A DNA stretch of 64,000 nt from positions 686,070-750,069 of the forward strand of contig NZ_KI535366.1 in the NCBI RefSeq assembly GCF_000160035.2. The letters run 5' to 3'. Below, piece after piece: positions 34,506 through 44,811 of the stretch (within the stretch, counting starts at the first letter, position 1; every line of letters starts with the position of its first letter). The notes under the pieces were generated by a model that was given only the letters and a program-made list of their open reading frames with translations, was not told the DNA's origin and made no database searches. The stretch comes from Catonella morbi ATCC 51271 (GTDB taxonomy: Bacteria; Bacillota; Clostridia; Lachnospirales; Lachnospiraceae). A program made the translations under genes and the position numbers.

Positions 34506-34648
34506 CGTTAAGTGTTCACATTATATCATAAGTACTAAGTTCAGCCTTCGCCAAAATTGGCTCGACTTCACTAAGTACTTAGATACCGCTCTCACTAAAC
34601 TCAATCTTCGCCTTTGGCTTGATTTCGTTAAGTGTTCACATTATATCA
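34506..34648 (-). promoter_or_regulatory. Duplicated promoter region of the DUF4300-like gene
   Basis: CGTTAAGTGTTCACATTATA and TCA occur at 34506-34528 and again at 34626-34648, exactly 120 bp apart. On the minus strand each holds an extended -10 TGATATAAT. The DNA between has a second, diverged pair (CTAAGTTCAGCCTTCGCC / CTAAACTCAATCTTCGCC). 34649-34760 shows no other feature. Confidence 0.6.
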
Positions 34649-34760
34649 CAAGCTTTTAACCAATTAAATACAGGCAAAAAAATTTAAGAAAATCATTTGA
34701 GTTTTGTAATAATAAAGTCAGAATGTTCCAAGTTTAGTATATAAAATACTCAATTTTTCA

Positions 34761-37700
34761 TCACTTCGCAGTTATACCAATACGCACCTTCTCTTCCTGA
34801 GATAGCGTTCTGCCTGCAAGAATCCCATCAACCTCCTTTGATACCTCTCCTTCACTTAAAACATTGTAAATAGAAGTCATCATCTCGTAAGACCAATGAT
34901 CACTGTCTTTGCCGGATTTCTCACAGTAATCCTTGTCTATGGTAATTAACTTACCGTCAGGAGAAATATGCCCGTTGGCATTATATCTTCTTAATGCAAC
35001 ATTAAGCACAAACTTCAGTTTTCCTGTTGAAAAATCGACTACGTAACACTTTCTGTCAATATCATTGTTTCTTATAATCATAACTATATCTGCATTTTCA
35101 TTGTAAAAATGCACATCATCAAAGCTCTGAGGTGTCTGTCGACACTCATCATCCATATCCCAAGTGATCAAACCTGAATTACTGTTCCACTTAAATATAC
35201 TGTTCTTTTTTACTCCCTTTGCTGTTATTTCACCACCGGAATTTTCAACATTTATAATCTCACCGCTAATTTCATCAATCTGCTTATTAGTCTCAAGATT
35301 ATATAAAAATGCGGTTCCCGACAACATATTTACTGCAAGTATTTTAGAATCATTTGAAAGCTTCATATTTAATACATCGCCTTTTATTTCACTATATCTC
35401 TTTACCTGCTTCAAATTCTCCACATCATAAATACTTAAGCCTTCTGCACTGTCCATTACAAAGATATGCTTTGAGTCATCCGAAAAATAAACTAAAGATG
35501 CCGTATTATTTATATATATCTTCTTTTTCTTGTTATTAGAAAGATCGTAAAGTTTCAAAGTCTTATGCGGTACATCAGACATATAGTCCTTAAACATCAC
35601 AGCATAATACCTTCCATTATTAGATATCTGGCATAATTTTGAAGCTGCTAAAAGAGCATATATTGAAGGCTCATCTACAGTGATTTTCTTTACAGTCCTT
35701 CCGTCATCATCCGAAACAGCCAAGTCATTGCCGTCATACAATAACATATGAGAACTATCGTTTGAATTTGCCATTATCCTTGCAGTTACGTTTTCTGACA
35801 GTACTCTTGACTTTAATTCTATTATCTTAATCGTTTGGCTTTCGTGGGCATTTGCCAATATCTTACTTCCGTCTTTTAAGAACACAAATTCAGTCGGCAC
35901 TCCTCCACCATAATTTAGATTTGATTCTATTATAGTCTTATCTCTCCAGATTGAATAATTACCATTTTCACCAAATCCAACTATAGTATTGGTTTTATTA
36001 TTATAGGTAAAATATTTCATCTTTATATTCGGAAAATATATTTCATCACTTATTTCTCCGCTTTTCCCGTCTAAAACAGATATTCTGGGATTTGCCTTCA
36101 ATATAATATTCTTTCCATCATCACTTTCCATAATCAAATTTAAATCGCCGAGATCATTAATCATTATCTCCTTCTTAAATACTTCTTTATTATTTTGAAG
36201 CGAAAATTTTATAAGTTCCGAGTAGGTAAGCAGAAGAAGATTTTCACCGTCTGATGAATACTTTGCATATATATACGGTTTTTCATATTCACCCTGACTA
36301 GGATCCTTACCGTTTATTCTTGGTATAACCTTAACAATCTTTCCGTCAGCCATATTTCTTATTGTAATCTGCTCTTCGGTATTCGAGCATAACACTACCA
36401 GGATTTCACTTCCGTCTTTACTGATGTCAACTGTTTTTAATGGCTCACTAATCGCAAACTCACCTTGTTTCTGCCAGTTTGTGGTATCATAAGTGTAGAA
36501 AACTAAGACATTGTTAGCATTTACGGCATAAAACAGTTTTGAACCATCCTCTGAAAATCTGGTAAGCATTGGCACTCCCTCTATCTCTAGCTTTACCTTC
36601 TCTTCTCCTTTTTCCAAATCATATATAATACAGGTATTATCAAATGAAGATGATGCCAAATATCTGTTATCTTTTGAAAAATCAACCAATTTCACCTGCT
36701 GAGTATGTCCCGTAAACACCTCCAGCACCTCACCGTTTTGTACGCTTGCAACGGCAGTATCATTATTCTCAAGTCCATAGGCAACATATTTTTCATCATC
36801 ACTTACCGCCATATATGTCAGATTGTTTTTCGTTGATATAGTTGTAAGAGTAGATGCACCGCTGTGATATATACTGCTGTTTAGAATAAATTCTTCTTCA
36901 GCCTTAAGCGAATCATAGTATTTCATATCCTCTCTCAACATACCGTTTGCCTCTTTTGCAACCAATACTCCCTTTAGATAATCTCCCTCTTTTAAGAATT
37001 CCTTAGATGTTTTCATAAGTATATTTGCATTGGATTGTACAGCCTCTTTCCTCGCCAGCTCCGCCTTTTGATATGCATTTGCCATAAATATACCAAAAAT
37101 CAAAAAGACAGTACCTGACAAGATTGATATACCTAAAATTCTTCTGTTTTTTCTCTCCTTGTCCCTCTGCTTTAGATCTCCAAAAGCACAGCCAAGGAGG
37201 GCTGCCATTATCCTGTACTTTTCTGTTTTTAATATACTTAAGGATTCCTTTGTGAGTTCCTTTAGGCTTTGCCTGTCATTATCCTGAAGATATGCATATC
37301 CCTTAAAATCTGCTTTTAGTACTTTCACAGGTCTTAAATCCGCTGCCAATATCTCATACGCCGCCTCTTCATTATTACTTTCTTTTCCTTTAAGGGATAC
37401 GGGAAAAGCCTCATTAGGTTCACCCTCTATCAATACGGGAATTATTCTCTCTTGCCCGTGTAAACTCTTAAATATCTCTATCTCTTTCCTGCACCACTCA
37501 GATAAAGGTGTGCGCTTTGAGCAAATCACAATCAGATATCTGCTTGTTTCAAGCGCTTCTCTTATGGATGTACTAAGATCTCTGGCGGCTAATTCTTCCC
37601 TGTCTCTAAACACTCTAAACGCCGGTCTTTTGCCATTTTGATAAAACTCCTTGGGTGCTTTGAAGGTCTCTATCATCTGATGAACCTGCTTTGCTATACT

Positions 37701-37823
37701 CTGGTCCGGCTCCACATGCCTATAGCTTATAAAGGCAGTGTACTTATATTCCTTCTCGTTATATTCATTCCCTGCTTTCTTCATTTCGTCAGATGCTGCC
37801 TCATATTTTTGCTCTTTATCCAT
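34761..37823 (-). CDS. TIR-domain membrane protein with C-terminal WD40-like propeller
   Basis: 1020 residues. TIR domain ~27-170: YTAFISYRHVEPD (strand A), VFRDREELAARDLS, SRYLIVICSKRTPLSEWCRKE. Glu114 lies where the NADase TIRs (SARM1, plant TIRs) have their catalytic Glu. A basic stretch LKQRDKERKNRR precedes one membrane helix (229-250, ISILSGTVFLIFGIFMANAY). A helical linker follows, then from ~330 two sets of WD40/YVTN-like blades (DDEKYVAYGLENNDTAVASV, KDNRYLASSSFDNTCIIYDL). The TIR would be inside and the propeller outside. ATG 37823 follows the RyR gene stop by one base, with GGAG; an upstream in-frame ATG was rejected. Likely acts with its neighbour. Confidence 0.85.
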   Translation of the reverse strand: MDKEQKYEAASDEMKKAGNEYNEKEYKYTAFISYRHVEPDQSIAKQVHQMIETFKAPKEFYQNGKRPAFRVFRDREELAARDLSTSIREALETSRYLIVICSKRTPLSEWCRKEIEIFKSLHGQERIIPVLIEGEPNEAFPVSLKGKESNNEEAAYEILAADLRPVKVLKADFKGYAYLQDNDRQSLKELTKESLSILKTEKYRIMAALLGCAFGDLKQRDKERKNRRILGISILSGTVFLIFGIFMANAYQKAELARKEAVQSNANILMKTSKEFLKEGDYLKGVLVAKEANGMLREDMKYYDSLKAEEEFILNSSIYHSGASTLTTISTKNNLTYMAVSDDEKYVAYGLENNDTAVASVQNGEVLEVFTGHTQQVKLVDFSKDNRYLASSSFDNTCIIYDLEKGEEKVKLEIEGVPMLTRFSEDGSKLFYAVNANNVLVFYTYDTTNWQKQGEFAISEPLKTVDISKDGSEILVVLCSNTEEQITIRNMADGKIVKVIPRINGKDPSQGEYEKPYIYAKYSSDGENLLLLTYSELIKFSLQNNKEVFKKEIMINDLGDLNLIMESDDGKNIILKANPRISVLDGKSGEISDEIYFPNIKMKYFTYNNKTNTIVGFGENGNYSIWRDKTIIESNLNYGGGVPTEFVFLKDGSKILANAHESQTIKIIELKSRVLSENVTARIMANSNDSSHMLLYDGNDLAVSDDDGRTVKKITVDEPSIYALLAASKLCQISNNGRYYAVMFKDYMSDVPHKTLKLYDLSNNKKKKIYINNTASLVYFSDDSKHIFVMDSAEGLSIYDVENLKQVKRYSEIKGDVLNMKLSNDSKILAVNMLSGTAFLYNLETNKQIDEISGEIINVENSGGEITAKGVKKNSIFKWNSNSGLITWDMDDECRQTPQSFDDVHFYNENADIVMIIRNNDIDRKCYVVDFSTGKLKFVLNVALRRYNANGHISPDGKLITIDKDYCEKSGKDSDHWSYEMMTSIYNVLSEGEVSKEVDGILAGRTLSQEEKVRIGITAK

Positions 37824-37824
37824 T

Positions 37825-39684
37825 TTATTTCTCCGTCTTAAACAATGTAAATACCGATAACAAATCATATTCAGGATGACAGATGTCAAACTTATCACCT
37901 ATAATAATTTCCCATTCATCTATGAGGCAAGGATGAGTTTTTAAGTTCTCATCCTTTTTGTCACCATAGATAAAATTCATCGCATAGTAGCTGTTGCACC
38001 ATCTTTTATGCTCAAGTCTTGATAAAAAGTCCAGAATAGGATTTTCTTTTAAATACTCGCGAAATTTCTCCTTAAACTCTTTCCAATCCTCTTGCATAAG
38101 TTGCTGCAAGTTGCTGAACTCTTCAAACTTTTCGGACAGATACTGCATTATCTCATCATCCGAATTATTAAAGAAAATCTTTCTAAGTATTTCTTCCTTT
38201 ACCCTGCCGTGTGTAGCCGATGCTCTTGAAGATGTCCTCTTTACATAAGAAAGTTCATTCCAGCTACTGCCTTTGCCCATGCCCGACATCTCCGCAGCTG
38301 TATTATAGCTGTCATTGAAAGCCTTAGCCCTTATGTCAAGAGACTCCCTTATCATAATATCACTTGTCATAATCTGCGACACATCACCAAATATCCGGAT
38401 ATTGTCCCGGTTTTTAGGCAGGACATAGGTTAGGTCTATATTTGATACATTTCTTATTATCTTTGGGATATTTTCAAAATATCCTGTCAACCTCTTAAGA
38501 TATTTAAGGCTTTTGACCACATCCTCATTCATCATAAAAATAAGCGATAAATCACCCGCATTTTTTACCTTAGTTAAGCATTCCGTGAGTGAATCCCTTC
38601 CTGCCCCAACATCGACAATTTGAAGATTCAGGGCATTTTTAAGCCCTTCGTTTTTGGCAAGAATTTCATTCATGCGCGTACCTGCATCCTTATCCATTAT
38701 GCTTACCCTTGTATTTTCTTCAAGGCATAAGGTCATATCATTTGCAATATACTTTAATAACGCCGCAGTAAGTTCATTTACTCCAATAATCAGAATATGC
38801 ATATTTTTTATATTTTCGTTGATTTTTTCTAATGAAATACTATCCCCGATATGAGTCAGACCTTCAATACTGTTTGTCAGGCTTTTAAGTACGCAATTAT
38901 CCGACATAAGCATTCTCATAGTCAAATCTGTCTGGTCAAAATGTACGGTATCTATCTTTTTAAGAATCTCTGCCTCTTCCCTCTCGCGTATGATCACGTC
39001 TTCAATATAGGATGACACTGTTTTAGATTCACATTTTACGTAAAAGGTAATATTCCTTTTAGGCTTAATTCTTTTGACAATGTTGGCATATAAAGCATAA
39101 TTTTCAAGGTCGTTGTCAGCACAGAAAAACATATACTTCACTTTATTTATATTTACGGTATTTAATAACTCCCTTATCTCATTTTTACCACTGTTATCAA
39201 AGTCTGTCTGATAGGTGGCTATCCCTTTTTTCTCATATTTTCCCTTTAGATTATCATCAATAAAATGCTTGGATATAATCGAAATCTTATACGGAGTTTT
39301 CTCATTCATCAGGTTAGTTATTAATGTCTTTGACATAAGGCTGTTTTCAAAAACCAGTATATGATTTCTGCTGAATTTGTTAAAAACTATATTTTTCAGG
39401 TGAAGTAAGGTATTTGAAATCTTGGTAAATACGAAGGCAGATGTAAGTATAGGAGCCATCCATTTAGCAATTTCATAAAAGATACCCGGGCTGTTCTCAG
39501 GTGATATTGGCGGGGCAAATAAAAACATCTTTAAAATGCCGAATAAGACATTGGAAAGCCTCAGAAAAGGATTCTCTATACTCACCCTGTAGTATTCATA
39601 AAGACTCTGAAAGCCTAAAGCAAGAGTCATGACAAGCAAGACAAAATATATTTTTTTCTTATAATAAGTTTTATTTTCCTTCAT
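37825..39684 (-). CDS. Membrane protein with tandem RCK/TrkA-N-like domains and C-terminal RyR domain
   Basis: 619 residues. Three hydrophobic segments (12-30, 44-57, 68-88) with a short loop FAPPISPENSPG between the last two, where a channel would have its pore loop; no TVGYG-type filter. Two Rossmann-like domains follow, starting NHILVFENSLMSKTLI and MHILIIGVNELTAALL, both with altered glycine motifs. The C-terminus has LEHKRWCNSYYAMNFIYG and LKTHPCLIDEWE, the signature of RyR domains (from ryanodine receptors), which in bacteria are proposed nucleotide-ligand binders. First gene of the TIR operon. ATG 39684 follows AAAGGTGG; an in-frame TTG at 39813 was rejected because it would add 43 residues of unrelated sequence. 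Confidence 0.8.
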   Translation of the reverse strand: MKENKTYYKKKIYFVLLVMTLALGFQSLYEYYRVSIENPFLRLSNVLFGILKMFLFAPPISPENSPGIFYEIAKWMAPILTSAFVFTKISNTLLHLKNIVFNKFSRNHILVFENSLMSKTLITNLMNEKTPYKISIISKHFIDDNLKGKYEKKGIATYQTDFDNSGKNEIRELLNTVNINKVKYMFFCADNDLENYALYANIVKRIKPKRNITFYVKCESKTVSSYIEDVIIREREEAEILKKIDTVHFDQTDLTMRMLMSDNCVLKSLTNSIEGLTHIGDSISLEKINENIKNMHILIIGVNELTAALLKYIANDMTLCLEENTRVSIMDKDAGTRMNEILAKNEGLKNALNLQIVDVGAGRDSLTECLTKVKNAGDLSLIFMMNEDVVKSLKYLKRLTGYFENIPKIIRNVSNIDLTYVLPKNRDNIRIFGDVSQIMTSDIMIRESLDIRAKAFNDSYNTAAEMSGMGKGSSWNELSYVKRTSSRASATHGRVKEEILRKIFFNNSDDEIMQYLSEKFEEFSNLQQLMQEDWKEFKEKFREYLKENPILDFLSRLEHKRWCNSYYAMNFIYGDKKDENLKTHPCLIDEWEIIIGDKFDICHPEYDLLSVFTLFKTEK

Positions 39685-39913
39685 GATACCACCTTTCAGC
39701 TTTTTCACTGTTTCAGCCTTACTGTTCTTTAGCAAAGGCAGAAGGATGCTTCCTTCTACAGAAACTGCATCCTTCTCAAATTCGGGTCGTATTCCTCCAT
39801 AGGTGTCCGCCAAATATCCAAAGCAATCTGTCTGTCAGGAACAGAGCCTGCCACTATATGATAAATAAGAAAATGATAAAAAATAGGGGAAAATAGTAGA
39901 AATCGTCTGTATA
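39685..39913. other. glyA-RyR gene spacer
   Basis: 229 bases. A short frame on the minus strand (39756-39854, beginning at GTG) codes for 32 residues ending RTPMEEYDPNLRRMQFL and looks like a gene-end relic or chance frame. No clear terminator for glyA and no consensus promoter was seen. Confidence 0.4.
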
Positions 39914-41167
39914 TTATCCCTCATAAATCGGATACTTCTTGGTTAACACTGAAACCTTAGAAAGTATCTCTTCTTTACTGTTTTCAAAATCTGTTGCAAC
40001 TTTGAAGAGACAGTCCGCAATAACTGCCATGTCTTCTTCCTTAAATCCTCTGGCTGTCACAGCAGGGGTACCGATACGCACACCGGAAGTCACAAAATAC
40101 GAACGTGGATCACGCGGAATACTGTTTTTATTCAAGGTAATATTCACTTCATCACAGAGATTCTGCATGTCTTTTCCCGTCACTCCCTCAAAATTAGTTA
40201 AATCAACCAACATAAGGTGATTATCCGTGCCTGAAGAAACCAGTTTAAATCCACGCTTCATCATTTCCCCGCCAAGTGCCCTTGCATTCTTTACCACCTG
40301 CTCCTGGTATACCTTATAGTCCGGCTTTAAAGCCTCTCCGAAGCAAACTGCCTTAGCGGCAATCACATGTTCAAGCGGTCCACCCTGTATTCCCGGGAAA
40401 ACAGCCTTATTAAAATTATATTTTTCTGCCGCGGCAGCCGTAGAAAGGATGATACCTCCCCTTGGTCCGCGTAAGGTCTTGTGAGTTGTAGATGTCACTA
40501 TATCAGCATAAGGAACCGGGCTTGGATGCACACCTGCCGCAACAAGACCTGCAATATGTGCCATGTCCACAAAAAGTACCGCTCCCACTTCGTCTGCTAT
40601 TTCCCTGAACTTCTTAAAATCAATCACTCTCGGATAGGCAGATGCGCCGGCAATAATCATCTTTGGTCTGTGCTTCTTTGCAAGAGCAAGAATCTCATCA
40701 TAATCCAAGAAACCCTCTTCAGTAATTCCGTAAGGCACAATATTATAAAATAATCCCGAAAAGTTAACAGGAGAGCCATGGGTTAAGTGTCCGCCTGCGT
40801 CAAGGCTCATTCCCATGATGGTATCTCCCGGCGAACAAACCGCCATTGTAACCGCCATATTTGCCTGAGCTCCAGAATGCGGCTGTACATTGGCATATTC
40901 TGCTCCAAAAAGCTTCTTTGCTCTTTCAATGGCAATATTTTCTAATACATCTACTTCCTGGCAGCCTCCGTAATAGCGTTTCCCCGGATAACCTTCCGCA
41001 TATTTATTGGCAAGCACCGTTCCCATAGTAACCATTGCAGCCGTAGAAACAATATTTTCCGACGCAATTAATTCTATATTGTTCTGCTGCCTCTCATACT
41101 CATCTATTATTCCTGCACCCACTTCCGGATCCGTTTCACGGATAAAATTCATTATATCTTTTACCAT
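39914..41167 (-). CDS. glyA: Serine hydroxymethyltransferase
   Basis: 417 residues. PLP enzyme making glycine and methylene-tetrahydrofolate from serine. [50 protein letters not shown], and the PLP-lysine [14 protein letters not shown] are all present. ATG 41167 has AAAGGAG 5 bases before it; an upstream in-frame ATG lacks a site. No folate or glycine riboswitch seen upstream. Confidence 0.97.
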   Translation of the reverse strand: MVKDIMNFIRETDPEVGAGIIDEYERQQNNIELIASENIVSTAAMVTMGTVLANKYAEGYPGKRYYGGCQEVDVLENIAIERAKKLFGAEYANVQPHSGAQANMAVTMAVCSPGDTIMGMSLDAGGHLTHGSPVNFSGLFYNIVPYGITEEGFLDYDEILALAKKHRPKMIIAGASAYPRVIDFKKFREIADEVGAVLFVDMAHIAGLVAAGVHPSPVPYADIVTSTTHKTLRGPRGGIILSTAAAAEKYNFNKAVFPGIQGGPLEHVIAAKAVCFGEALKPDYKVYQEQVVKNARALGGEMMKRGFKLVSSGTDNHLMLVDLTNFEGVTGKDMQNLCDEVNITLNKNSIPRDPRSYFVTSGVRIGTPAVTARGFKEEDMAVIADCLFKVATDFENSKEEILSKVSVLTKKYPIYEG

Positions 41168-41270
41168 ATTTACTCCTTTAGTTATGTATTTTAGTTTCAC
41201 CTGCTATGGTCTATTATATGTGTTTGTTCTCAGATAGTAAATAAGAATAGTTTTCTTTCAGTTTCTGTAA

Positions 41271-41370
41271 TTAATTACCTTCCTCTAATTTTAACTTTTT
41301 CTTAGCCCAATCATAGTGGCTTGACATTGTGCTTACAAAATAGGGAGCAAATGTACTGCCTGCCCATTCT
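41271..41370 (-). pseudogene. Possible frameshifted C-terminus of the large solenoid protein
   Basis: Directly after the stop of the 1127-residue gene, the +1 frame reads on for 34 codons: EEWAGSTFAPYFV, STMSSHYDWAKKKLKLEEGN, then TAA. Removing one base at the stop (GAG T GAA GAA) would join it to the upstream ...KILGLRE. It may be a real frameshift, a sequencing error, or a small overlapping gene starting at GTG 41376. Confidence 0.5.
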
Positions 41371-44300
41371 TCACTCACGCAATCCCAATATTTTTACCAG
41401 GATTTTTGCCTTTTTTATTGCAGCAGACTTGGCAGTACTGTTTGCAATTTCTAAAAGACCTTGCCATTTTGCATCTTCCGGAGGAATAAATCCCCTGCCG
41501 GCTGCTTCCTTTAAATAGTCTGCATAGTAAATACAAATATCCAAAATTCTGTTTATCCATACCGGTGGCTTATTATCTTTCACAGTCTTTGCTCCTGCAT
41601 ATTTGATGCACTCACTTAGCATTACCCAAAGCACACTCAGAAGTTCTCTTTCCTTCTCAACCACCCGTACCAGCTTTGCAGGGCTGATATCTTCATGAAG
41701 CAGTAACTCTCTTGTAATATCTCTCAATGATTCCACATTCAGTTCACCGGTTTTTATCAATTCTTTGGTAAGGCTTTTTGCGCCATAAATACTTTCTCCG
41801 TCCTGAGCTAAAAGTGCCACAGCAATAGTGAGGAGAGTCTTTGAATATGGGGTGGATTCTCCTTCTAACGGACCGTTTTCTTCATTTCTCCAATTTCTGA
41901 ACCTGCTTACCACAATCTTCTTTTTTATATTATCATAATGAAGCCATACAGACTTTTCTTCTTCATCTATAATTTCCCCGTTATGATTAGCCCTAAATGC
42001 AGAAATCTGTCCCTCATTTCTAAGTCCGTAAATCCACCCGGCTATTGTTATCTGATATTCATACTCAGGTACATCAGGCAGATTTAAGTTAAATTGAAAA
42101 ACTTTTTCATTTTTTCTTATTTCAACAGTTTTTACACTCATAGAAACATTATCGGGGATAAGTGTTTTTGGCTCAGGTAATGTCACCCATACTTCATCAA
42201 AGTCATTTTTTGAGATTGGAGTATCCGATGCCTCTTCACTGTTTTCCGGTTCTTTTATAATCTCTGTATCAAAAGATTTTAATTTATTCACGATTTCTTT
42301 TGCATAGCCTACTGCCTTTGAAGCCCCTGATTTAGCAGCAAGATTTTTAACTGCCTTCATTTCCAATACACTATTAGGAGCAAACTTGTTTTGCACGGCT
42401 ATGATAACCTCATCCAGATAATCTCTTAAAAACTTTACAACCTCAGCAGTTCCTGTCAGCATTCTGGGAGCCCCAAGCGATACTTCCACAGTATCACAGG
42501 CGGCTTGCCATACAACACTTAACATACCGTCTTTTGCCATACATTCCATAGAAAGAGCCATACTTGCCAGATTTGAGGGCGTATCACCATTCCAGTCCAA
42601 ATAAGAAATATCTGCTGTATCCGGAAGCAGAAGTCCCCTTTCCCAGGCTTCATGGGTTGCATTAATCACATCTTCCGCATTCTCATCACTTAGATTACTC
42701 TCTATAGCAAGCCAGTTCATCAGTGCACCCTTTGTAATCGGCTTTCTTCTTCTTGCTATCTGTCTTAAAATTATACCCTGCCCATGGTATACCTCACAGT
42801 CTCTGTGTACCGCCGTAAGAGCATAATCTCCCCAAGTCGGAAACATAGAAAACATAGAATCATTGCTGTATGAAAATCTATTCGGTAAGGCTTTCAGACT
42901 TTTTGGCATATCAAGTTCCACCTTCCAGCACGAGGTTTTTCCGGGTGTAAATTCCGGTTCAATATATGGATCTTTTAAGTATTCGACAATTATTTCACCG
43001 ACTAATACGTCATTTCCGTATTCATCCTGTAAAAGTTCTCCTGACGGAAGTAAGATTTTCAAATTTATATCATTTAGTTTTTCTAAGTACTCTTTTGCAT
43101 CTTTTTCTGTAACCGAATCAATGTCTAGCCTTGTAAGTGCAAGTTGTAAATCAGGCTCTGAAACATATGATAAATTTTCATTTTTATATATTAGCAGACG
43201 ATTGATTAAATCGGATAATCCGATACTTAAATCTTCATAACTCGGAGTGCTTAGTAAGCATGGCCATTTGTTGATAGACGTAAATAACACAATGTTTCTT
43301 GTATATAAGAGTTCACCATACACGATTCTTAAAACTTGTTTTTCACCATCCCACACTTCTCTCATTCTATCCGGGCATATATTATTTTCCAGATTTTTTG
43401 CCCATATACCAAGTGCCAATATGCCGCTTGAGTCATTGTTCGAAATTCCTGCCAGACTCATTTTAGCCTCATTGGGATTTTTGTATGCAATGTTATTTGC
43501 CATAGCAATTAATCTCTCAAAAGTAATATCCTCAACACATTCCTTTCTTTCTGAAATCACTGCCACCAAATCCGTCAATGCCTCCGGTGAAATTTCTCCT
43601 ATCTCAAACTCAGGAAGTTCCCAAAGTTTCGGTGTTTCCCTCCAAAGTCCCTGTACCTCTTCTTTTACATCTTCTTTTTCAAGTTCCAAGCCCCAAGCCT
43701 TCTCCAGACTGTCGGCAAGTTTTGATATACTTTTATCCTCATCCTGCTTATACAGTAAAATCCATTCTTCATACTCTTTTGCAGACTTCGGTTTTTCCCT
43801 TTTTAAAGCAGCATTTAAAATCATTTTTTTAATTTTCTTAACCTTTGCGAAACTGCAGGAAATAAGAACCTGATACAGCAAATCTTCTGAAGCATTTTCT
43901 ATAAGAACCGGTGCAAATCTTTCAAGTAAAGCGGTTTCTCCAAGTCCCAACAGTGGAATGATTGTTTCTGCTCGAGATCTGATATCATCATCCGTAAGTC
44001 CTATTTGCTCCAAAATATTCATCAGTTCTTTTCTGTCGCCCGGTCTTTGTGCAATATTTAGTGCATAAAATACCTGTTCCATAGCAGCTTCTTTTGTAAG
44101 CACATTATTCTCTACCCCCCAGATCAGCACTTTTGAAAAAGGTCCTGTTGACGGCACATTCACAGAAATACCCATTTCAATATGCTCTATAAATCTTCTT
44201 ATAATATCCTCTTTTGCCGGTGCAAATCCTTCGTCAAAGTTTTGTTCTTTTCTTTCAGAGCCCAAAACCATTGCTGCAACTGCCGCCCAGTCCTTCATAT

Positions 44301-44754
44301 ACTCCACCGATTCAGGAATATCAAGATTCATTTGATGAACCAGTTTTATCGCCAATGTACCAAGAACCGACAAGGAGTGTTCCCATATTCTCCTGTTTGA
44401 AGTACAGGCAGCCTTAATAAAATTCATAGCGTAAGTTTCACCCCGAGACTCAACAGCCTTTAAAGCAACCTCACTGCCTCGCCTTAAAATATGTGCTGCA
44501 CGCTTGGCATCCACTCCTACACGGATTGCAAAGATTGCAAGTTTGCCTAAATCAACATCCACGACAGGAACAAAGCCGTAAGAATTCTCAGATAATTGCT
44601 TAAGTTCCAACCATTCACCCGTTTTCAGTCCTTCCCTTGCAATTTTTTGTTCTTCACTGCTTCCTGTTCCAAGGTTTAAAATATCTTCAAAATCTGTTTC
44701 CTCATATCCCAGAGAGCGATAAATTTCCACCGCTTTTTCAAGTTTGCCTGCCAT
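41371..44754 (-). CDS. Large helical-repeat protein, partner of a SWIM protein
   Basis: 1127 residues. The first ~370 residues are HEAT-like helices (AIKLVHQMNLDIPESVEYM, RSRAETIIPLLGLGETALLE). The C-terminal ~250 residues contain strands KVFQFNLNLPDVPEYEYQIT and VWLHYDNIKKKIVVSRFRNW, then helices. No catalytic motif recognised. Large repeat proteins encoded with SWIM-finger proteins occur in the YehQ-like MoxR/VWA systems, but this is by analogy. GGAGG lies 5 bases before ATG 44754; the ATG at 44766 is too close to its site. The last ~35 residues may be lost by a frameshift. 57 bases after the SWIM gene. Confidence 0.55.
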   Translation of the reverse strand: MAGKLEKAVEIYRSLGYEETDFEDILNLGTGSSEEQKIAREGLKTGEWLELKQLSENSYGFVPVVDVDLGKLAIFAIRVGVDAKRAAHILRRGSEVALKAVESRGETYAMNFIKAACTSNRRIWEHSLSVLGTLAIKLVHQMNLDIPESVEYMKDWAAVAAMVLGSERKEQNFDEGFAPAKEDIIRRFIEHIEMGISVNVPSTGPFSKVLIWGVENNVLTKEAAMEQVFYALNIAQRPGDRKELMNILEQIGLTDDDIRSRAETIIPLLGLGETALLERFAPVLIENASEDLLYQVLISCSFAKVKKIKKMILNAALKREKPKSAKEYEEWILLYKQDEDKSISKLADSLEKAWGLELEKEDVKEEVQGLWRETPKLWELPEFEIGEISPEALTDLVAVISERKECVEDITFERLIAMANNIAYKNPNEAKMSLAGISNNDSSGILALGIWAKNLENNICPDRMREVWDGEKQVLRIVYGELLYTRNIVLFTSINKWPCLLSTPSYEDLSIGLSDLINRLLIYKNENLSYVSEPDLQLALTRLDIDSVTEKDAKEYLEKLNDINLKILLPSGELLQDEYGNDVLVGEIIVEYLKDPYIEPEFTPGKTSCWKVELDMPKSLKALPNRFSYSNDSMFSMFPTWGDYALTAVHRDCEVYHGQGIILRQIARRRKPITKGALMNWLAIESNLSDENAEDVINATHEAWERGLLLPDTADISYLDWNGDTPSNLASMALSMECMAKDGMLSVVWQAACDTVEVSLGAPRMLTGTAEVVKFLRDYLDEVIIAVQNKFAPNSVLEMKAVKNLAAKSGASKAVGYAKEIVNKLKSFDTEIIKEPENSEEASDTPISKNDFDEVWVTLPEPKTLIPDNVSMSVKTVEIRKNEKVFQFNLNLPDVPEYEYQITIAGWIYGLRNEGQISAFRANHNGEIIDEEEKSVWLHYDNIKKKIVVSRFRNWRNEENGPLEGESTPYSKTLLTIAVALLAQDGESIYGAKSLTKELIKTGELNVESLRDITRELLLHEDISPAKLVRVVEKERELLSVLWVMLSECIKYAGAKTVKDNKPPVWINRILDICIYYADYLKEAAGRGFIPPEDAKWQGLLEIANSTAKSAAIKKAKILVKILGLRE

Positions 44755-44811
44755 ACTAACCTCCATACCTCCTCTTTTAGCCTACTGTACAAACAGTAAT
44801 TAATAGTGTTT

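Noticed and set aside
39685..39813. TTG start giving 43 more residues in the RyR protein
   Set aside because: The extra residues have no family look, and AAAGGTGG precedes the ATG at 39684, right before the first membrane helix.
41168..41270. Riboswitch upstream of glyA
   Set aside because: No conserved core or terminator-antiterminator structure could be seen in this short AT-rich stretch.
43247..43873. Plus-strand frame of 208 residues
   Set aside because: Antisense to the giant helical protein; low-complexity Ser/Phe/Leu composition and no ribosome binding site.
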